Shown: positions 21,769 to 30,758, counted from the stretch's first letter. The stretch is DNA of 34,531 nt from Singulisphaera sp. GP187 (GCA_945905925.1 CAMDQN010000070.1:1-34531); one strand, 5' to 3'. Notes: generated by a model not told the origin, from the letters alone. Numbers and translations: made by a program.

Positions 21769-22989
21769 TCACACCACACCCTTCGCCTTCAGCGCGTTGA
21801 CCGCGTCCGCGTCTAACCCCAAGAGTTCGCCCAATACACTCGCAGTCTGCTCGCCGAGGCGCGGCGGCATCGTTGGTTCGGCACCGGGCGCGCCGTGCAG
21901 GTGAACCGGGTTGCCGATCAGATCGACCGGGTTGCCGGCCGGGTCGCGCACCGTCAACTTCATTCCTCGCGCGAGCGTTTGCGCGTCGGCGAATGCGTCC
22001 GCGTAAGTGCGCACCACCGCGTGTGGCACGTTCGCGCCCGCGAGCCGCTTCTCCCACTCCGCGGTCGGGAACTGCTTCATTAGAGCCTCCACCTTTGGGA
22101 CCACTTCGGCGCGAAACTCAACGCGCTGCCGGTTGGTCGCGAATCTCGCATCAGTTCCGAGTTCGGTTGCGCCCGCCGCAGTGCAGAACGCGCGCCACTG
22201 GCCGTCGTTGCCGACGTTCAGCACGAGCCAACCGTCGGCCGTCGCGAATAGCTGGTACGGCACGATTTGTAAGTGTGCGTTTCCTTGTCGTTGCGGAACC
22301 TTGCCGCTTGTGAGATACGCTTGCGCGACGTTCACCTGGGCCGCGAGCGCGCAGTCGGTGAGCGCGAGATCGATCGCGTAACCGTGACCGGTGCGTGACC
22401 GCGCGTGGAGTGCCGCGAGAATCGCGTTCGACGCGTAGAGGCCCGTGAGGATGTCCGCGAGCGCCACACCCACCTTGTACGGCGGTCCCTCCGGCGGGCC
22501 GGTGATGTTCATCAAGCCGCTGAGCGCTTGAATGGCGAAGTCGTAGCCGGGCGCGTCCTTCATCGGCCCGGTGCGCCCGAACCCCGAGATCGAACACGCG
22601 ATTAACTTCGGGTGGCGCGAGAGCATCGCGTCCGGCGCGAGGCCGAGCTTCTCCGCGCTGTCGGTGCGGAAGTTCTCGATCAGCACGTCGCACTTCGCCA
22701 ATAGTCGGTGGAAGATGTCCGATCCATCGGGACTGCCGATGTCGAGCGTGAGCGATCTTTTCCCGCGATTGCACGAAAGGAAGTACGCGGAAAGGTCATT
22801 AAATCCCGGGACGTAGGGCGGTCCCCAACCGCGCGTGTCGTCGCCGGCGCCCGGGCGTTCGAGCTTGATCACATCGGCGCCGAGGTCCGCGAGCAACTGC
22901 CCGCAGAACGGCCCCGCCAACACGCGGGCCGCATCGAGTACGCGAACACCGTTCAGCGGCGGAACAGCATCGATCGGGAACGGTAGCAT
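21769..22989 (-). CDS. CaiB/BaiF family III CoA-transferase
   Basis: A 406-residue CoA-transferase. The N-terminal VRVLDAARVLAGPFCGQLLADLGADVIKLERP is the family's CoA-binding Rossmann-like start, and D179 in VALADILTG sits where the catalytic Asp of formyl-CoA transferase lies. GYDFAIQALSGLMNITG precedes it as expected. The enzyme moves CoA between carboxylic acids such as oxalate, formate, carnitine or succinate derivatives. The exact substrate is unknown, although an OFA-type anion transporter is at 1993-3294. The ATG at 22989 has a strong AAGGAGG eight bases upstream. Confidence 0.88.
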   Translation of the reverse strand: MLPFPIDAVPPLNGVRVLDAARVLAGPFCGQLLADLGADVIKLERPGAGDDTRGWGPPYVPGFNDLSAYFLSCNRGKRSLTLDIGSPDGSDIFHRLLAKCDVLIENFRTDSAEKLGLAPDAMLSRHPKLIACSISGFGRTGPMKDAPGYDFAIQALSGLMNITGPPEGPPYKVGVALADILTGLYASNAILAALHARSRTGHGYAIDLALTDCALAAQVNVAQAYLTSGKVPQRQGNAHLQIVPYQLFATADGWLVLNVGNDGQWRAFCTAAGATELGTDARFATNRQRVEFRAEVVPKVEALMKQFPTAEWEKRLAGANVPHAVVRTYADAFADAQTLARGMKLTVRDPAGNPVDLIGNPVHLHGAPGAEPTMPPRLGEQTASVLGELLGLDADAVNALKAKGVV

Positions 22990-23072
22990 GGCGATCCTCC
23001 TTGCTCAATTCTACGGCGGCGCGCGATAATGCCGCTTCCCGCCCCACACTCTTCCTCTCCCGGAGTTCCTCA

Positions 23073-24329
23073 ATGTCACTCGTTCGCATCGCTGCCGCGT
23101 GTGTCCTCGCGACAATCGCGTTCTCGCTGACCACAACGGCGCGCGCCGACAACTGGCCCGCGTGGCGCGGTCCCACCGGACAAGGCGTGTCCACCGAGAA
23201 GAACCTGCCAGCGAAATGGTCCGCGACCGAGAACGTGAAGTGGAAAATTGCGCTGCCAGACGTCGGCAACTCCACGCCGATCGTCTGGAGTGACAAGATT
23301 TTCCTCACGCAAGCCACCGACAAGGGCAAGAAGCGGTCGCTGTACTGCCTCGCCCGCAAGGACGGCTCAAAACTGTGGGAGAAGACCGTCGAGTTCGACG
23401 GCAAGGAAGTGATTCACGGTACGAACACGTACTGCGCCGCGTCGCCGGTCACGGACGGCGAGCGCGTCGTGGTGTTCCACGGTTCGGCCGGCATGTACTG
23501 TTACGACTTCACCGGCAAGGAACTCTGGAACAAGAAGTTCGGTGCGTGCGATCACATCTGGGGCAGCGCCGCGTCGCCGATCATCTACAAGGATCTGGTC
23601 ATCCACAACTTTGGGCCGCACGCCGCCGTGTTCCTGATCGCGCTCGACAAGAAGACCGGCAAGGAAGTGTGGAAGTCGGACGAGCAGAAAGCGGCGGATT
23701 ACATCGGTTCGTGGAGCACGCCAGTGGTCGCGAAGGCCGGTGATCGCACCGAGTTGGTGGTGAGTTGGCCGGCGCAAGTGAAGAGCTACGAGCCGGAAAC
23801 CGGCAAGGTACTCTGGAACTGTAAGGGGTTGGAGAAGGAAGGCGGGCAGGACCGGTTGACCTACGCCTCCGCGCTCGTGAGCGAGAAGTATGTGTTCGCG
23901 GCGGCCGGGTACGGTGGAGCCGCGATCGGCGTGAAGACCGGCGGCTCGGGCGACGTGACCGACACGCACCGGCTGTTCCGCGTGGCCAAGAACCCGCAGC
24001 GCATCGGTTCTGGCGTCATCATCGGCGATCACGCGTTCGTCGTGAACGAGCCGAGCATCATCTGTAGCGACCTCAAGACTGGCAAACAGGTATGGGACAA
24101 GCCCATCGCGGGCGGGTCGTGGAGCAGCATCGTTCAAGCCGACGGCAAGTTGTACCTCACGTCGCAGCGCGGCGAAACGCTCGTCTTCGCGGCTAACACG
24201 AAGGAGTACGACGAGGTCGCGACGAACAAACTCGACGGCGCCACCATGCGGGCGTCCATCGTGCCGTCCGACGGTGAGCTTTTCCTCCGCACTTACAAGC
24301 ACCTGTGGTGCATCGCTGGGAAGAAGTAA
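23073..24329 (+). CDS. Secreted PQQ-type beta-propeller protein
   Basis: A 418-residue protein with a Sec signal (LVRIAAACVLATIAFSLTTTARA) and propeller repeats typical of the outer membrane BamB/PQQ-like fold, such as WPAWRGPTGQG near the start and repeats of the form ALDKKTGKEVWKS and SDLKTGKQVWDKP. No PQQ cofactor ligand or enzyme motif was identified, so it may be structural or a binding protein. The ATG at 23073 follows GGAG eight bases upstream. A frame from 23001 adds unsupported residues. It is divergent from the CoA-transferase, with the shared control region in the 83-base gap. Confidence 0.8.
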   Translation: MSLVRIAAACVLATIAFSLTTTARADNWPAWRGPTGQGVSTEKNLPAKWSATENVKWKIALPDVGNSTPIVWSDKIFLTQATDKGKKRSLYCLARKDGSKLWEKTVEFDGKEVIHGTNTYCAASPVTDGERVVVFHGSAGMYCYDFTGKELWNKKFGACDHIWGSAASPIIYKDLVIHNFGPHAAVFLIALDKKTGKEVWKSDEQKAADYIGSWSTPVVAKAGDRTELVVSWPAQVKSYEPETGKVLWNCKGLEKEGGQDRLTYASALVSEKYVFAAAGYGGAAIGVKTGGSGDVTDTHRLFRVAKNPQRIGSGVIIGDHAFVVNEPSIICSDLKTGKQVWDKPIAGGSWSSIVQADGKLYLTSQRGETLVFAANTKEYDEVATNKLDGATMRASIVPSDGELFLRTYKHLWCIAGKK

Positions 24330-24655
24330 CTGCTTTCAAAGTGGTAGTGCGTCTCTGCTCAACTGTGACGGTGCGCGAGTGACCCGTGCCCGCCCCTCCG
24401 AAATGACCCGCGCAAACTCTCGCGGAGCGCCGACTTCGCATCGGTGCCCCGCGTTGTCGTTCTCAGGCTCGCGTTCGTTACCTGTTGCGGCCCGACGCGA
24501 GGAACGCGAGAAGTACGATCGGCAGCGGCAACCCAAGCAGCAGCGCCACAAGGCCATCGAGTTCTTCTTGGGGCGTCGTATCAGTCGCTCAGAAATGGAG
24601 TTGAGGCCGAGGCGGTGTTCAAGTCTCAGCCGTCGGTGACTGGAAGGAGGAAAAA
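24330..24655. other. Intergenic stretch, possible gene remnant
   Basis: About 330 bases without a supported gene. On the minus strand, near 24490-24600, a stop-to-stop frame without a good start codon reads DGLVALLLGLPLPIVLLAFL, a membrane-like helix. This may be a remnant of a small membrane protein, but it is too short to classify. Confidence 0.3.
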
Positions 24656-24715
24656 ATGCAAGCCGTGTCCCGAACCGGGCGAGGGTTCCCCGAGTGGGTC
24701 GGCGCGCACCTGTGA
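24656..24715 (+). CDS. Possible 19-residue leader ORF upstream of the phosphate transporter
   Basis: MQAVSRTGRGFPEWVGAHL starts seven bases after a near-perfect AAGGAGG (24643-24649), one of the best ribosome-binding sites in the window. It ends about 100 bases before the PiT start. It could be a leader peptide, or chance. No family was recognised. Confidence 0.3.
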   Translation: MQAVSRTGRGFPEWVGAHL

Positions 24716-24816
24716 AGATTGCGTGAAGAACAGCCGGAAACCCTTGTTCCAAGTGCCTCGAATAGCGAAATACTTTGTGTGTTTGCCGATTTCCCCGACC
24801 GTTCAAGGGACCGTGT

Positions 24817-26238
24817 ATGAACTTCTGGGAAGTTGCGTTCTCACTCCCGATGTGGCCACTCATCGCGCTCGCGCTGGCCCTGATCACCGCGTTCGGGTTC
24901 GAGTTCATCAACGGGTTCCACGACACTGCCAACGCGGTCACCACGGTCATCTACACTCGCTCACTTACGGCCACGCCCGCCGTCCTCTACTCTGGCTTCT
25001 TGAACTTCCTCGGCGTGCTCCTCGGCGGCACGGCGGTCGCCTTCGGCATCGTGAACCTGCTCCCCGTTGATCTGCTCGTCGAAGGAAAGTCGAACGCCGC
25101 GCTCGTGATGGTCATGTCGCTGTTGCTCGCGGGTGTGACGTGGAACCTCAGCACGTGGTACTTCGGGTTGCCGGTGTCGAGTTCACACACGCTGATCGGT
25201 TCGATCCTCGGCGTCGGCATCGCGAACGGGCTGTGGAAGGAAACCGGGTTGAATGGGGTGAACTGGGTCGAGGTCAAGAAGGTGGGGCTGGCGCTGCTGT
25301 GCTCACCGCTGATCGGGTTCGTGCTGTCGATGCTCCTGTTGTTGCTCATGAAAGTGTTCTTCCGCTCGCCGCGTCTCTACACGCCGCCGGAAGGTGACGA
25401 CAAACCGCCGACCGCGATCCGCGTCGCGCTGATCGCGACGTGCGGCAGCGTGAGTTTCGCGCACGGCTCCAACGACGGGCAGAAAGGCATGGGCCTCTTA
25501 TTGCTCGTGCTCATCGGCTTCCTCCCGCTTCACTACGCGCTGACCGTGAACAAGCCGGAACACGCCCCAGTCGTGTTCGCCGCGGTTGGTGAACTGCGCG
25601 AGGAGTACGCGAAGGCGGGCGTCGAGATTCCGAAGTCGGACGACCCGAAGAAGCCGAAACTCGGCGACCATCTGGAGGTAATCGAAAGGGAATTGAAGGA
25701 CAAGAAGAGCTTCGAGGAACTGCCACCAAACAAGGAAGAGCGGTGGGACGTGCGGCAGGCGATCGCGGGCGTCGGCCGCGACCTGAAGAAAACCGAGGCG
25801 GATGACAAGCTGCCGGAGGAGTTCCGCAAAAAGCTCACGAAACTGCGGAAGGAGAAGTTCCTGCCGGCGGTGGAGTACGTGCCGCTGTGGGTGGTGATCG
25901 GCACCGCGCTGGCGCTCGGGATCGGCACGACGATCGGCTACAAGCGGATCGTGAAGACCGTGGCCGAGAAGATCGGCAAGACGCACCTGACCTACGGGCA
26001 AGGCGCTGCGGCAGAAGCGGTCGCGGGCAGCACGATTCTGATCGCCGCCGTGACCGGGTTGCCAGTGAGTACGACGCACGTGCTCAACAGCGGTGTGGCC
26101 GGCACGATGGTCGCGAACCGGTCCGGCCTCCAGTGGAAGACGGTGAGCAAGATCTTCACCGCGTGGCTGCTCACGCTGCCGTCATGCATCCTGCTCGCGG
26201 GCACGCTGTTCTGGATCGGCCGTCTGATTGTGGGTTGA
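24817..26238 (+). CDS. PiT-family inorganic phosphate transporter
   Basis: A 473-residue low-affinity, proton- or sodium-coupled phosphate transporter of the inner membrane. The two inverted PiT signature segments are present: FINGFHDTANAVTTVIYT (30-47) in the N-terminal half and SFAHGSNDGQKGMG (213-226) in the second. The expected membrane segments flank a charged cytoplasmic loop (about 245-360) rich in Lys/Glu/Asp, which joins the halves. The ATG at 24817 follows AAGGGA. No Pho regulator lies nearby. The stop codon starts a 21-bp inverted repeat shared with the convergent WD40 gene. Confidence 0.9.
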   Translation: MNFWEVAFSLPMWPLIALALALITAFGFEFINGFHDTANAVTTVIYTRSLTATPAVLYSGFLNFLGVLLGGTAVAFGIVNLLPVDLLVEGKSNAALVMVMSLLLAGVTWNLSTWYFGLPVSSSHTLIGSILGVGIANGLWKETGLNGVNWVEVKKVGLALLCSPLIGFVLSMLLLLLMKVFFRSPRLYTPPEGDDKPPTAIRVALIATCGSVSFAHGSNDGQKGMGLLLLVLIGFLPLHYALTVNKPEHAPVVFAAVGELREEYAKAGVEIPKSDDPKKPKLGDHLEVIERELKDKKSFEELPPNKEERWDVRQAIAGVGRDLKKTEADDKLPEEFRKKLTKLRKEKFLPAVEYVPLWVVIGTALALGIGTTIGYKRIVKTVAEKIGKTHLTYGQGAAAEAVAGSTILIAAVTGLPVSTTHVLNSGVAGTMVANRSGLQWKTVSKIFTAWLLTLPSCILLAGTLFWIGRLIVG

Positions 26239-26295
26239 GAAGAGACCTACCCCCGGCTCCCTTCAGGGAGGGGGGCCGGGGGTAGGTCTCTTCTC
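26237..26295. terminator. Bidirectional terminator-like 21-bp inverted repeat across two stops
   Basis: GAGAAGAGACCTACCCCCGGC (26237-26257) is an exact complement of 26275-26295. The PiT stop (26236-26238) and that of the minus-strand WD40 gene (26294-26296) lie at its two edges, so the gap between the genes is almost entirely the repeat. The inner CTACCCCCGGCTCCCTTCAG type sequence is familiar as a dispersed planctomycete repeat. Confidence 0.8.
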
Positions 26296-28372
26296 ATTTC
26301 ATTAGTTCCGACAACCGCCACACCTCGACCGTTTTGCCGGCGCCGAGCGTCATCGTGTCTTCGTTGGGGCCGAACGCCAGCGCCTTCACGGGTGCGGCCA
26401 ACTTCTTGCGCTGAACCACCTTCCCGGTCGGCACCTCGATGATTGCGAGCCAGCCGGTGTTGTCTGTTACCGCGAGCCACGCCCCCGATGGAGCGAACGA
26501 CAGCCCGGTCACCGGCGCCGCGAACACCGCTTCGACGGTCGGCTTGCCGCCCCTGTACAGCCAGAGCGCGATGGTTCCCTTGTCGTCGCCGGTCGCGAAG
26601 TCGCCGGTCCCGACACACGCGGTCCACGCCTTCACGGGTGCCTTGTGGTCGCGGTTCACCGTTTCCGCCTTCATCGGAAGCGACCAGATCGTGATCGAAC
26701 CGTCGGGCGCGCCGGCGAACAACCGGTCGGCCGGAGTCCACGCGAGGAACGTCGGGCCAGTGGGTTTGGTCGGGTCGGTCGTGATGCCAGCGGGCGTGAC
26801 CTCGTCCTTCGGGACGGTGGTCGCGAATCCTTTCGCCTTCGGCGGGGTCAGCACGAACGTCGTCGAGAGGAACCGGTGCGCCAGCGCGTTCCCGCGGACC
26901 GCAGCGAACCTAACGCGGTCGTTCGCCAGGTCCGGCGCCACCGCGACGAACGCACCGTTGATCTTCGCGGGTGCCGCCGGCGACCCATTCCGCGGCACCG
27001 CGACCACGCCGGTCGAGGACGTGGCGAACAGGAATTGACTGCTGGAGTCGAACTGGAGGCGCGTTACGGGGCCATCGACCTTCGGTCCGGGCGACATCGT
27101 CTCGTACGCTGGCTGGTCGAGCGCCCCGACGCGAGTGCTGCCGTCGGCGTACCCGATGGCGAAGTGGTTGCCGTCCGGGGCGATGTTCAGCGCGGTCACT
27201 TCGGCTGGGCCTTCGTCGAGCGCGCTGGCACCGTTCGCGTAGGCTTTATCGACGTGCGTGTCCGGGCGCCGCGGGCCGGGATCCGGTGGCGGATCGGGCG
27301 GATTCGGGTTCGGATTCGGCGGACCGGGCGGCTCGACGATCGGAGTCTGAACCTGCTCGATGGCCTGCTTCCGCCCGGCGAGGTACGCGGTCGCGCCGAA
27401 GAAGAACACGCCCGTCACCAAGACGCACAGCAGGGCCATCACCGCGACCTGTGCGGGCACCGAGCGGCGCGAGAAGAGAACCACGGACGTGTTCGCGACT
27501 AAACCCACAAGCGCGAACGCCGCGCCGACCATGAGGCCGAACTCGAGTCCCACGTTCGCGGTCTGCGAGAGGACGAGCGGCCCGCTGGCCAGCCCGAGCG
27601 CAAAGATCAGCGCGAGCCACAGGAGCCACCACTTCCGGCGATAGTCGGCCGCGACCGGGACCGGGTGTTTGCCCGCCAGGAACAAGATCGCGTCGCGAGC
27701 GAGCGGGCGTGCATACCGCGCCTCGACGCGGAGCGTGACCGCGCGTTTGTCCGGCAGCGTGACGGTCATTTCGCCGGCCGCGGGAGCGTCGGAGCGGCAC
27801 CCGACCGGGATGTAAAGGAATGGCTTGAGTGGTTCGACTTCGAGGAACGCGCCGTGCGGGACGAACACCGCGAAACACGGACCGACGTACTGGCGCGCCG
27901 AGTCCGCGAGGACGCGCACAGGCACGCGGAACGGGACCGTCTCCGCCGGGTGCCCGCCGTCCGGGGGCGGATCGTCGTCGAGCGAAAGCGGCGTCTCGTC
28001 GTCGAGCGACAGCAACTCCGTCTTGGCGAGCGGGGGGCGTAAGCCCCCTGATGCTTTGGGCGGCGGCGTTGCTTTGGTCGAAACGGGCGAGGGCGGAAGC
28101 GAAGTCTTGACCGTTGTTTTGGCTGACGCTTTGGGAGGCATCGGCGGCGGCACCGACGCCGATGGCGGGCGCTTCGCGGGCGATTTCTCCGCGTTGCGCT
28201 CGGTTTCCGCCCGCGGTGCGGAAATGGCCGGGAGGTACACCGACGCCTCCAGCGCGGCGGTCAGATCGACCGTCGCCAGGCACTTCGGGCACTTCGCCGA
28301 CCGACGCTGAGTTCCCCCCTCGGGCAACTTCAGCCGCTTCCCGCACGCCCGACACACGACGCGCACCGCCAT
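26294..28372 (-). CDS. Zinc-ribbon, membrane-spanning WD40-type protein
   Basis: A 692-residue protein. A zinc ribbon opens it (C7, C10, C28, C31; CRACGK and CPKC), followed by a Pro/Ser/Thr-rich linker containing the repeat-encoded SGGLRPPLA (109-116), and a beta domain (about 145-240) that resembles part of a PilZ-like or similar fold. Three likely membrane segments lie at about 247-268, 275-300 and 307-333, then a PNPNPNPPDPPPDPGP stretch, then WD40/propeller blades to the end (about 390-692). The propeller is therefore probably on the far side of the membrane from the zinc ribbon, depending on topology. The ATG at 28372 follows GGAGG. A longer frame to 29245 lies antisense in the kinase and was rejected. 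No enzymatic motif was found. Confidence 0.78.
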   Translation of the reverse strand: MAVRVVCRACGKRLKLPEGGTQRRSAKCPKCLATVDLTAALEASVYLPAISAPRAETERNAEKSPAKRPPSASVPPPMPPKASAKTTVKTSLPPSPVSTKATPPPKASGGLRPPLAKTELLSLDDETPLSLDDDPPPDGGHPAETVPFRVPVRVLADSARQYVGPCFAVFVPHGAFLEVEPLKPFLYIPVGCRSDAPAAGEMTVTLPDKRAVTLRVEARYARPLARDAILFLAGKHPVPVAADYRRKWWLLWLALIFALGLASGPLVLSQTANVGLEFGLMVGAAFALVGLVANTSVVLFSRRSVPAQVAVMALLCVLVTGVFFFGATAYLAGRKQAIEQVQTPIVEPPGPPNPNPNPPDPPPDPGPRRPDTHVDKAYANGASALDEGPAEVTALNIAPDGNHFAIGYADGSTRVGALDQPAYETMSPGPKVDGPVTRLQFDSSSQFLFATSSTGVVAVPRNGSPAAPAKINGAFVAVAPDLANDRVRFAAVRGNALAHRFLSTTFVLTPPKAKGFATTVPKDEVTPAGITTDPTKPTGPTFLAWTPADRLFAGAPDGSITIWSLPMKAETVNRDHKAPVKAWTACVGTGDFATGDDKGTIALWLYRGGKPTVEAVFAAPVTGLSFAPSGAWLAVTDNTGWLAIIEVPTGKVVQRKKLAAPVKALAFGPNEDTMTLGAGKTVEVWRLSELMK
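28025..28052. repeat. In-frame copy of the 'CGTAAG' palindromic repeat
   Basis: GGCGAGCGGGGGGCGTAAGC and following bases match 4929-4954 apart from single-base changes. On the minus strand it is read as SGGLRPPLA in the linker of the zinc-ribbon/WD40 protein. Confidence 0.75.
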
Positions 28373-28510
28373 GACCGGTTTCCTCCCCAGCGACCATTCT
28401 TGAGGATTGTAACTTGTGGAAGTCGCAACTGGTCTGGTAATCCGCGCGGCGATACATCGCGGTGATGCGATAGAATAGACTGACTGAACGTTCGCCTCCC
28501 GGAACCGCGA
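28373..28510. promoter_or_regulatory. Shared upstream region of the divergent WD40 pair
   Basis: A 138-base gap between two divergently transcribed genes must hold both promoters. For the kinase, TAGAAT near 28471-28476 is a candidate -10 hexamer without a clear -35. For the minus gene, TACAAT near 28406 is a candidate -10. No operator was recognised. Confidence 0.35.
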
Positions 28511-30523
28511 ATGCCGACGCGCCGCCTCACATGTCCCTGTGGTCACGTCTGGGATCACCAACTCGACGGGCCGGTGCCGGCCGACGTGCGCCTCATTTGT
28601 CCCTCTTGCACGCTCCGCCAACCCGCGGTCGAGCCGAGCCGAACCTCGCCCGAGGCCACGCACGTGACCAACCCGGAAGCCGTCGCGAGCGCCGAGCGCC
28701 GGCGCCGCGAGGCGGCAGCGATCATCGGCCCGGGCCGCATCATCGCGGGGTACGAGATCATCGAGGAGATCAACCGCGGCGGCATGGGCGTCATCTACAA
28801 GGCCAAACAGCCAGTGGTGAACCGGCTCGTCGCGCTGAAGGTCATCACGCCCAGCAAGCTCGACCAGCCCGGCACGCGCGCCCGGTTCAAGCGTGAGGTC
28901 CGCGCGTCCGGCCGGCTCAGCGACCCGTGCATCGTCACCGTCTTCCAGTCCGAATTCGACGGCCCGATTCCGTTCGTCGCGATGGAGTACGTTCCGGGCA
29001 TCGACCTGCTGCGCCTCGTGCGCCAGACCGGGCCGCTCCCGGTGGTCGATGTCGTGTACTACGCACGTCAGGTGGCCGAGGGGCTTCAGCACACCCACGA
29101 AGCTCACGTCGTCCACCGCGACATCAAGCCGTCGAACCTGATGGTTAGCCCGTCGCCCCTTGTGTCGTCCGAGGCGCGCACCGGGCGGCTGCCCAAGGTG
29201 AAGATCCTCGACATGGGCCTTGCACGGGTGATCGATGTCGATCACGTGGACCCGGAAACGGACGACTTAACACTACCGGGCGTGTTCGTCGGGACGCCCG
29301 ACTACGTTTCGCCCGAGCAGGCCGAGGATCCGCGCGCCGCGGACACCCGAAGCGACCTCTACTCGCTGGGCGGGGCGATGTACTACTGTCTCACGGGGGA
29401 GGTGCCGTTTCCCGGTAAGACGCTGGCCGCGAAGCTCCGCAAGCAGCTCACCGAACCACCGCCATCGGCCGCGTCGAAACGGTCCGACGTGCCGGTCGCG
29501 GTCGATTCGATCATCCGCAAGTTGATGGCGCTCGACCCGAACGACCGCTATCAGACCCCGAACGAACTGGTGGCGGCACTCGACGTGGTACTGAAGCACG
29601 CGCCGGCGAAACCGGGCACGAAGGCTTCGCCAACGGTGTCCTCGGTGTTCGCGAAGGCGCACGACGGCGGCGTCAGCGCGATGACCGCGGCGTTGGACGG
29701 CGCATTCCTCCTTACCGGCGGCGACGGCGCGCTCAAGTTGTGGCACCTGAGCACGCTGAAGGAACAGCGCACGATCAACGGCGACGTGGGCGCGGTGGTT
29801 CACCTCGCGGTCGCGCCGAGCAGTCGGTGGGCGGCGACGTGCGCGATTCGGCTCAGTTCGTCGGACATGGGCGTGCAATTGTGGGACTTGAGTACCGGGG
29901 CCGAGGGAAAGCGGTTCCGAGGGCCGACGGACAACATTGCCGGGGTCGCGATCTCGCCTGACGGTCAGGGCGTAGCCGCCGCGAGCGCCGACAAGATGGT
30001 GTGGCTGTGGCTCCGCGAACCGGGTCAGCCGGTGTCCGCGGTGTGCATCAAGGGGCACACCGGCGCGGTCACGGCGGTGGCGTTCGTGGCCCCCGATTCG
30101 CTGCTCTCGGCGAGCGCCGACGGCACCGTGCGGCAGTGGGACTTGAAGACCGGCAAGTCGAAAGGCACGCTGCCAGCCGCAGTGGGCCCGATCGGCGCGC
30201 TGGCGTTCGTGGCGAAGCGTGTGGCGGTGGTCGGGCGCGATGGCCTCGCGCTACGGCAACCGGGTTCGGGCGTGTTCCAGAAGTTGAGCGGCCATGATGG
30301 AACAGTGTCGTGTTGTGCGCTCTCGCCCGACGGCCGACTGCTCGCGAGCGGCGGCGCCGACCGCACGGTGCGCGTGTACCGCGCTGAGGACGGGTTGCAA
30401 CTCACGGCATACACCGGGCACGACAAGCCGGTGCGTTCGGTGGCGTTTTCGCCCGCGAGCGACGCGGTGTACTCGGGCGACGAGGGCGGCATCCTCCGCC
30501 GCTGGCCGGCCCCGAAACTGTAG
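28511..30523 (+). CDS. Ser/Thr protein kinase with N-terminal zinc ribbon and C-terminal WD40 propeller
   Basis: A 670-residue Hanks-type kinase. The N-terminal zinc ribbon has C8, C10, C30 and C33. The kinase domain runs about 80-365: glycine loop NRGGMGVIYKA (first Gly replaced by Asn), catalytic Lys K110 (VALKVI), E129, HRDIKPSN with D204, metal-binding D234 in DMG where DFG is usual, and SPE in place of APE. These changes also occur in other planctomycete kinases, so activity is likely. About 380-670 are WD40-type repeats (for example TVRQWDLKTGKSKG and GHDGTVSCCALSPDG). There is no membrane segment. The ATG at 28511 has no strong ribosome-binding site. It is divergent from a second zinc-ribbon/WD40 protein, which suggests functional linkage. 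Substrate is unknown. Confidence 0.85.
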   Translation: MPTRRLTCPCGHVWDHQLDGPVPADVRLICPSCTLRQPAVEPSRTSPEATHVTNPEAVASAERRRREAAAIIGPGRIIAGYEIIEEINRGGMGVIYKAKQPVVNRLVALKVITPSKLDQPGTRARFKREVRASGRLSDPCIVTVFQSEFDGPIPFVAMEYVPGIDLLRLVRQTGPLPVVDVVYYARQVAEGLQHTHEAHVVHRDIKPSNLMVSPSPLVSSEARTGRLPKVKILDMGLARVIDVDHVDPETDDLTLPGVFVGTPDYVSPEQAEDPRAADTRSDLYSLGGAMYYCLTGEVPFPGKTLAAKLRKQLTEPPPSAASKRSDVPVAVDSIIRKLMALDPNDRYQTPNELVAALDVVLKHAPAKPGTKASPTVSSVFAKAHDGGVSAMTAALDGAFLLTGGDGALKLWHLSTLKEQRTINGDVGAVVHLAVAPSSRWAATCAIRLSSSDMGVQLWDLSTGAEGKRFRGPTDNIAGVAISPDGQGVAAASADKMVWLWLREPGQPVSAVCIKGHTGAVTAVAFVAPDSLLSASADGTVRQWDLKTGKSKGTLPAAVGPIGALAFVAKRVAVVGRDGLALRQPGSGVFQKLSGHDGTVSCCALSPDGRLLASGGADRTVRVYRAEDGLQLTAYTGHDKPVRSVAFSPASDAVYSGDEGGILRRWPAPKL

Positions 30524-30575
30524 TGCGTTGCACCGGATCAGGCACGCGTGGTACGATCAAAGCAGGAGGTATCCC

Positions 30576-30758
30576 ACGTCGGCCGACGCGATTGACAAGC
30601 CGACCACCCCGACGGTCGCGCCGACCTGCGAGAAACTCGCGCGCGAGATAATCGAACTGGCGAACAGTTCCCACCACCGGTCCGCGCTGAACTGTTCGCC
30701 AACGCCAAGTGGTTCGAGGAGCGGTGGATGAAGCCCCCCGACGCGATCTCGCGGGGTA
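30576..30758 (+). pseudogene. Possible degraded gene after the kinase
   Basis: A strong AGGAGG (30564-30569) is followed six bases later by ACG TCG GCC, where an ATG would fit. The frame reads SADAIDKPTTPTVAPTCEKL and then REIIELANS. A second frame (+2 from about 30689) continues with ELFANAKWFEERWMKPPDAI, so a point change at the start codon and a frameshift could explain the loss. The family was not recognised. Confidence 0.3.

Noticed and set aside
1993-22989. An oxalate pathway linking the OFA transporter with the CoA-transferase
   Set aside because: The two genes are 18 kb apart on opposite strands and no oxalyl-CoA decarboxylase is present. The ThDP enzyme at 11531 has a Tat signal and does not fit a cytoplasmic decarboxylase.
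28373-29245. Extension of the WD40 minus-strand gene to 29245
   Set aside because: It would run antisense through the kinase start and catalytic domain. The ATG at 28372 has a GGAGG site and the zinc ribbon directly follows.
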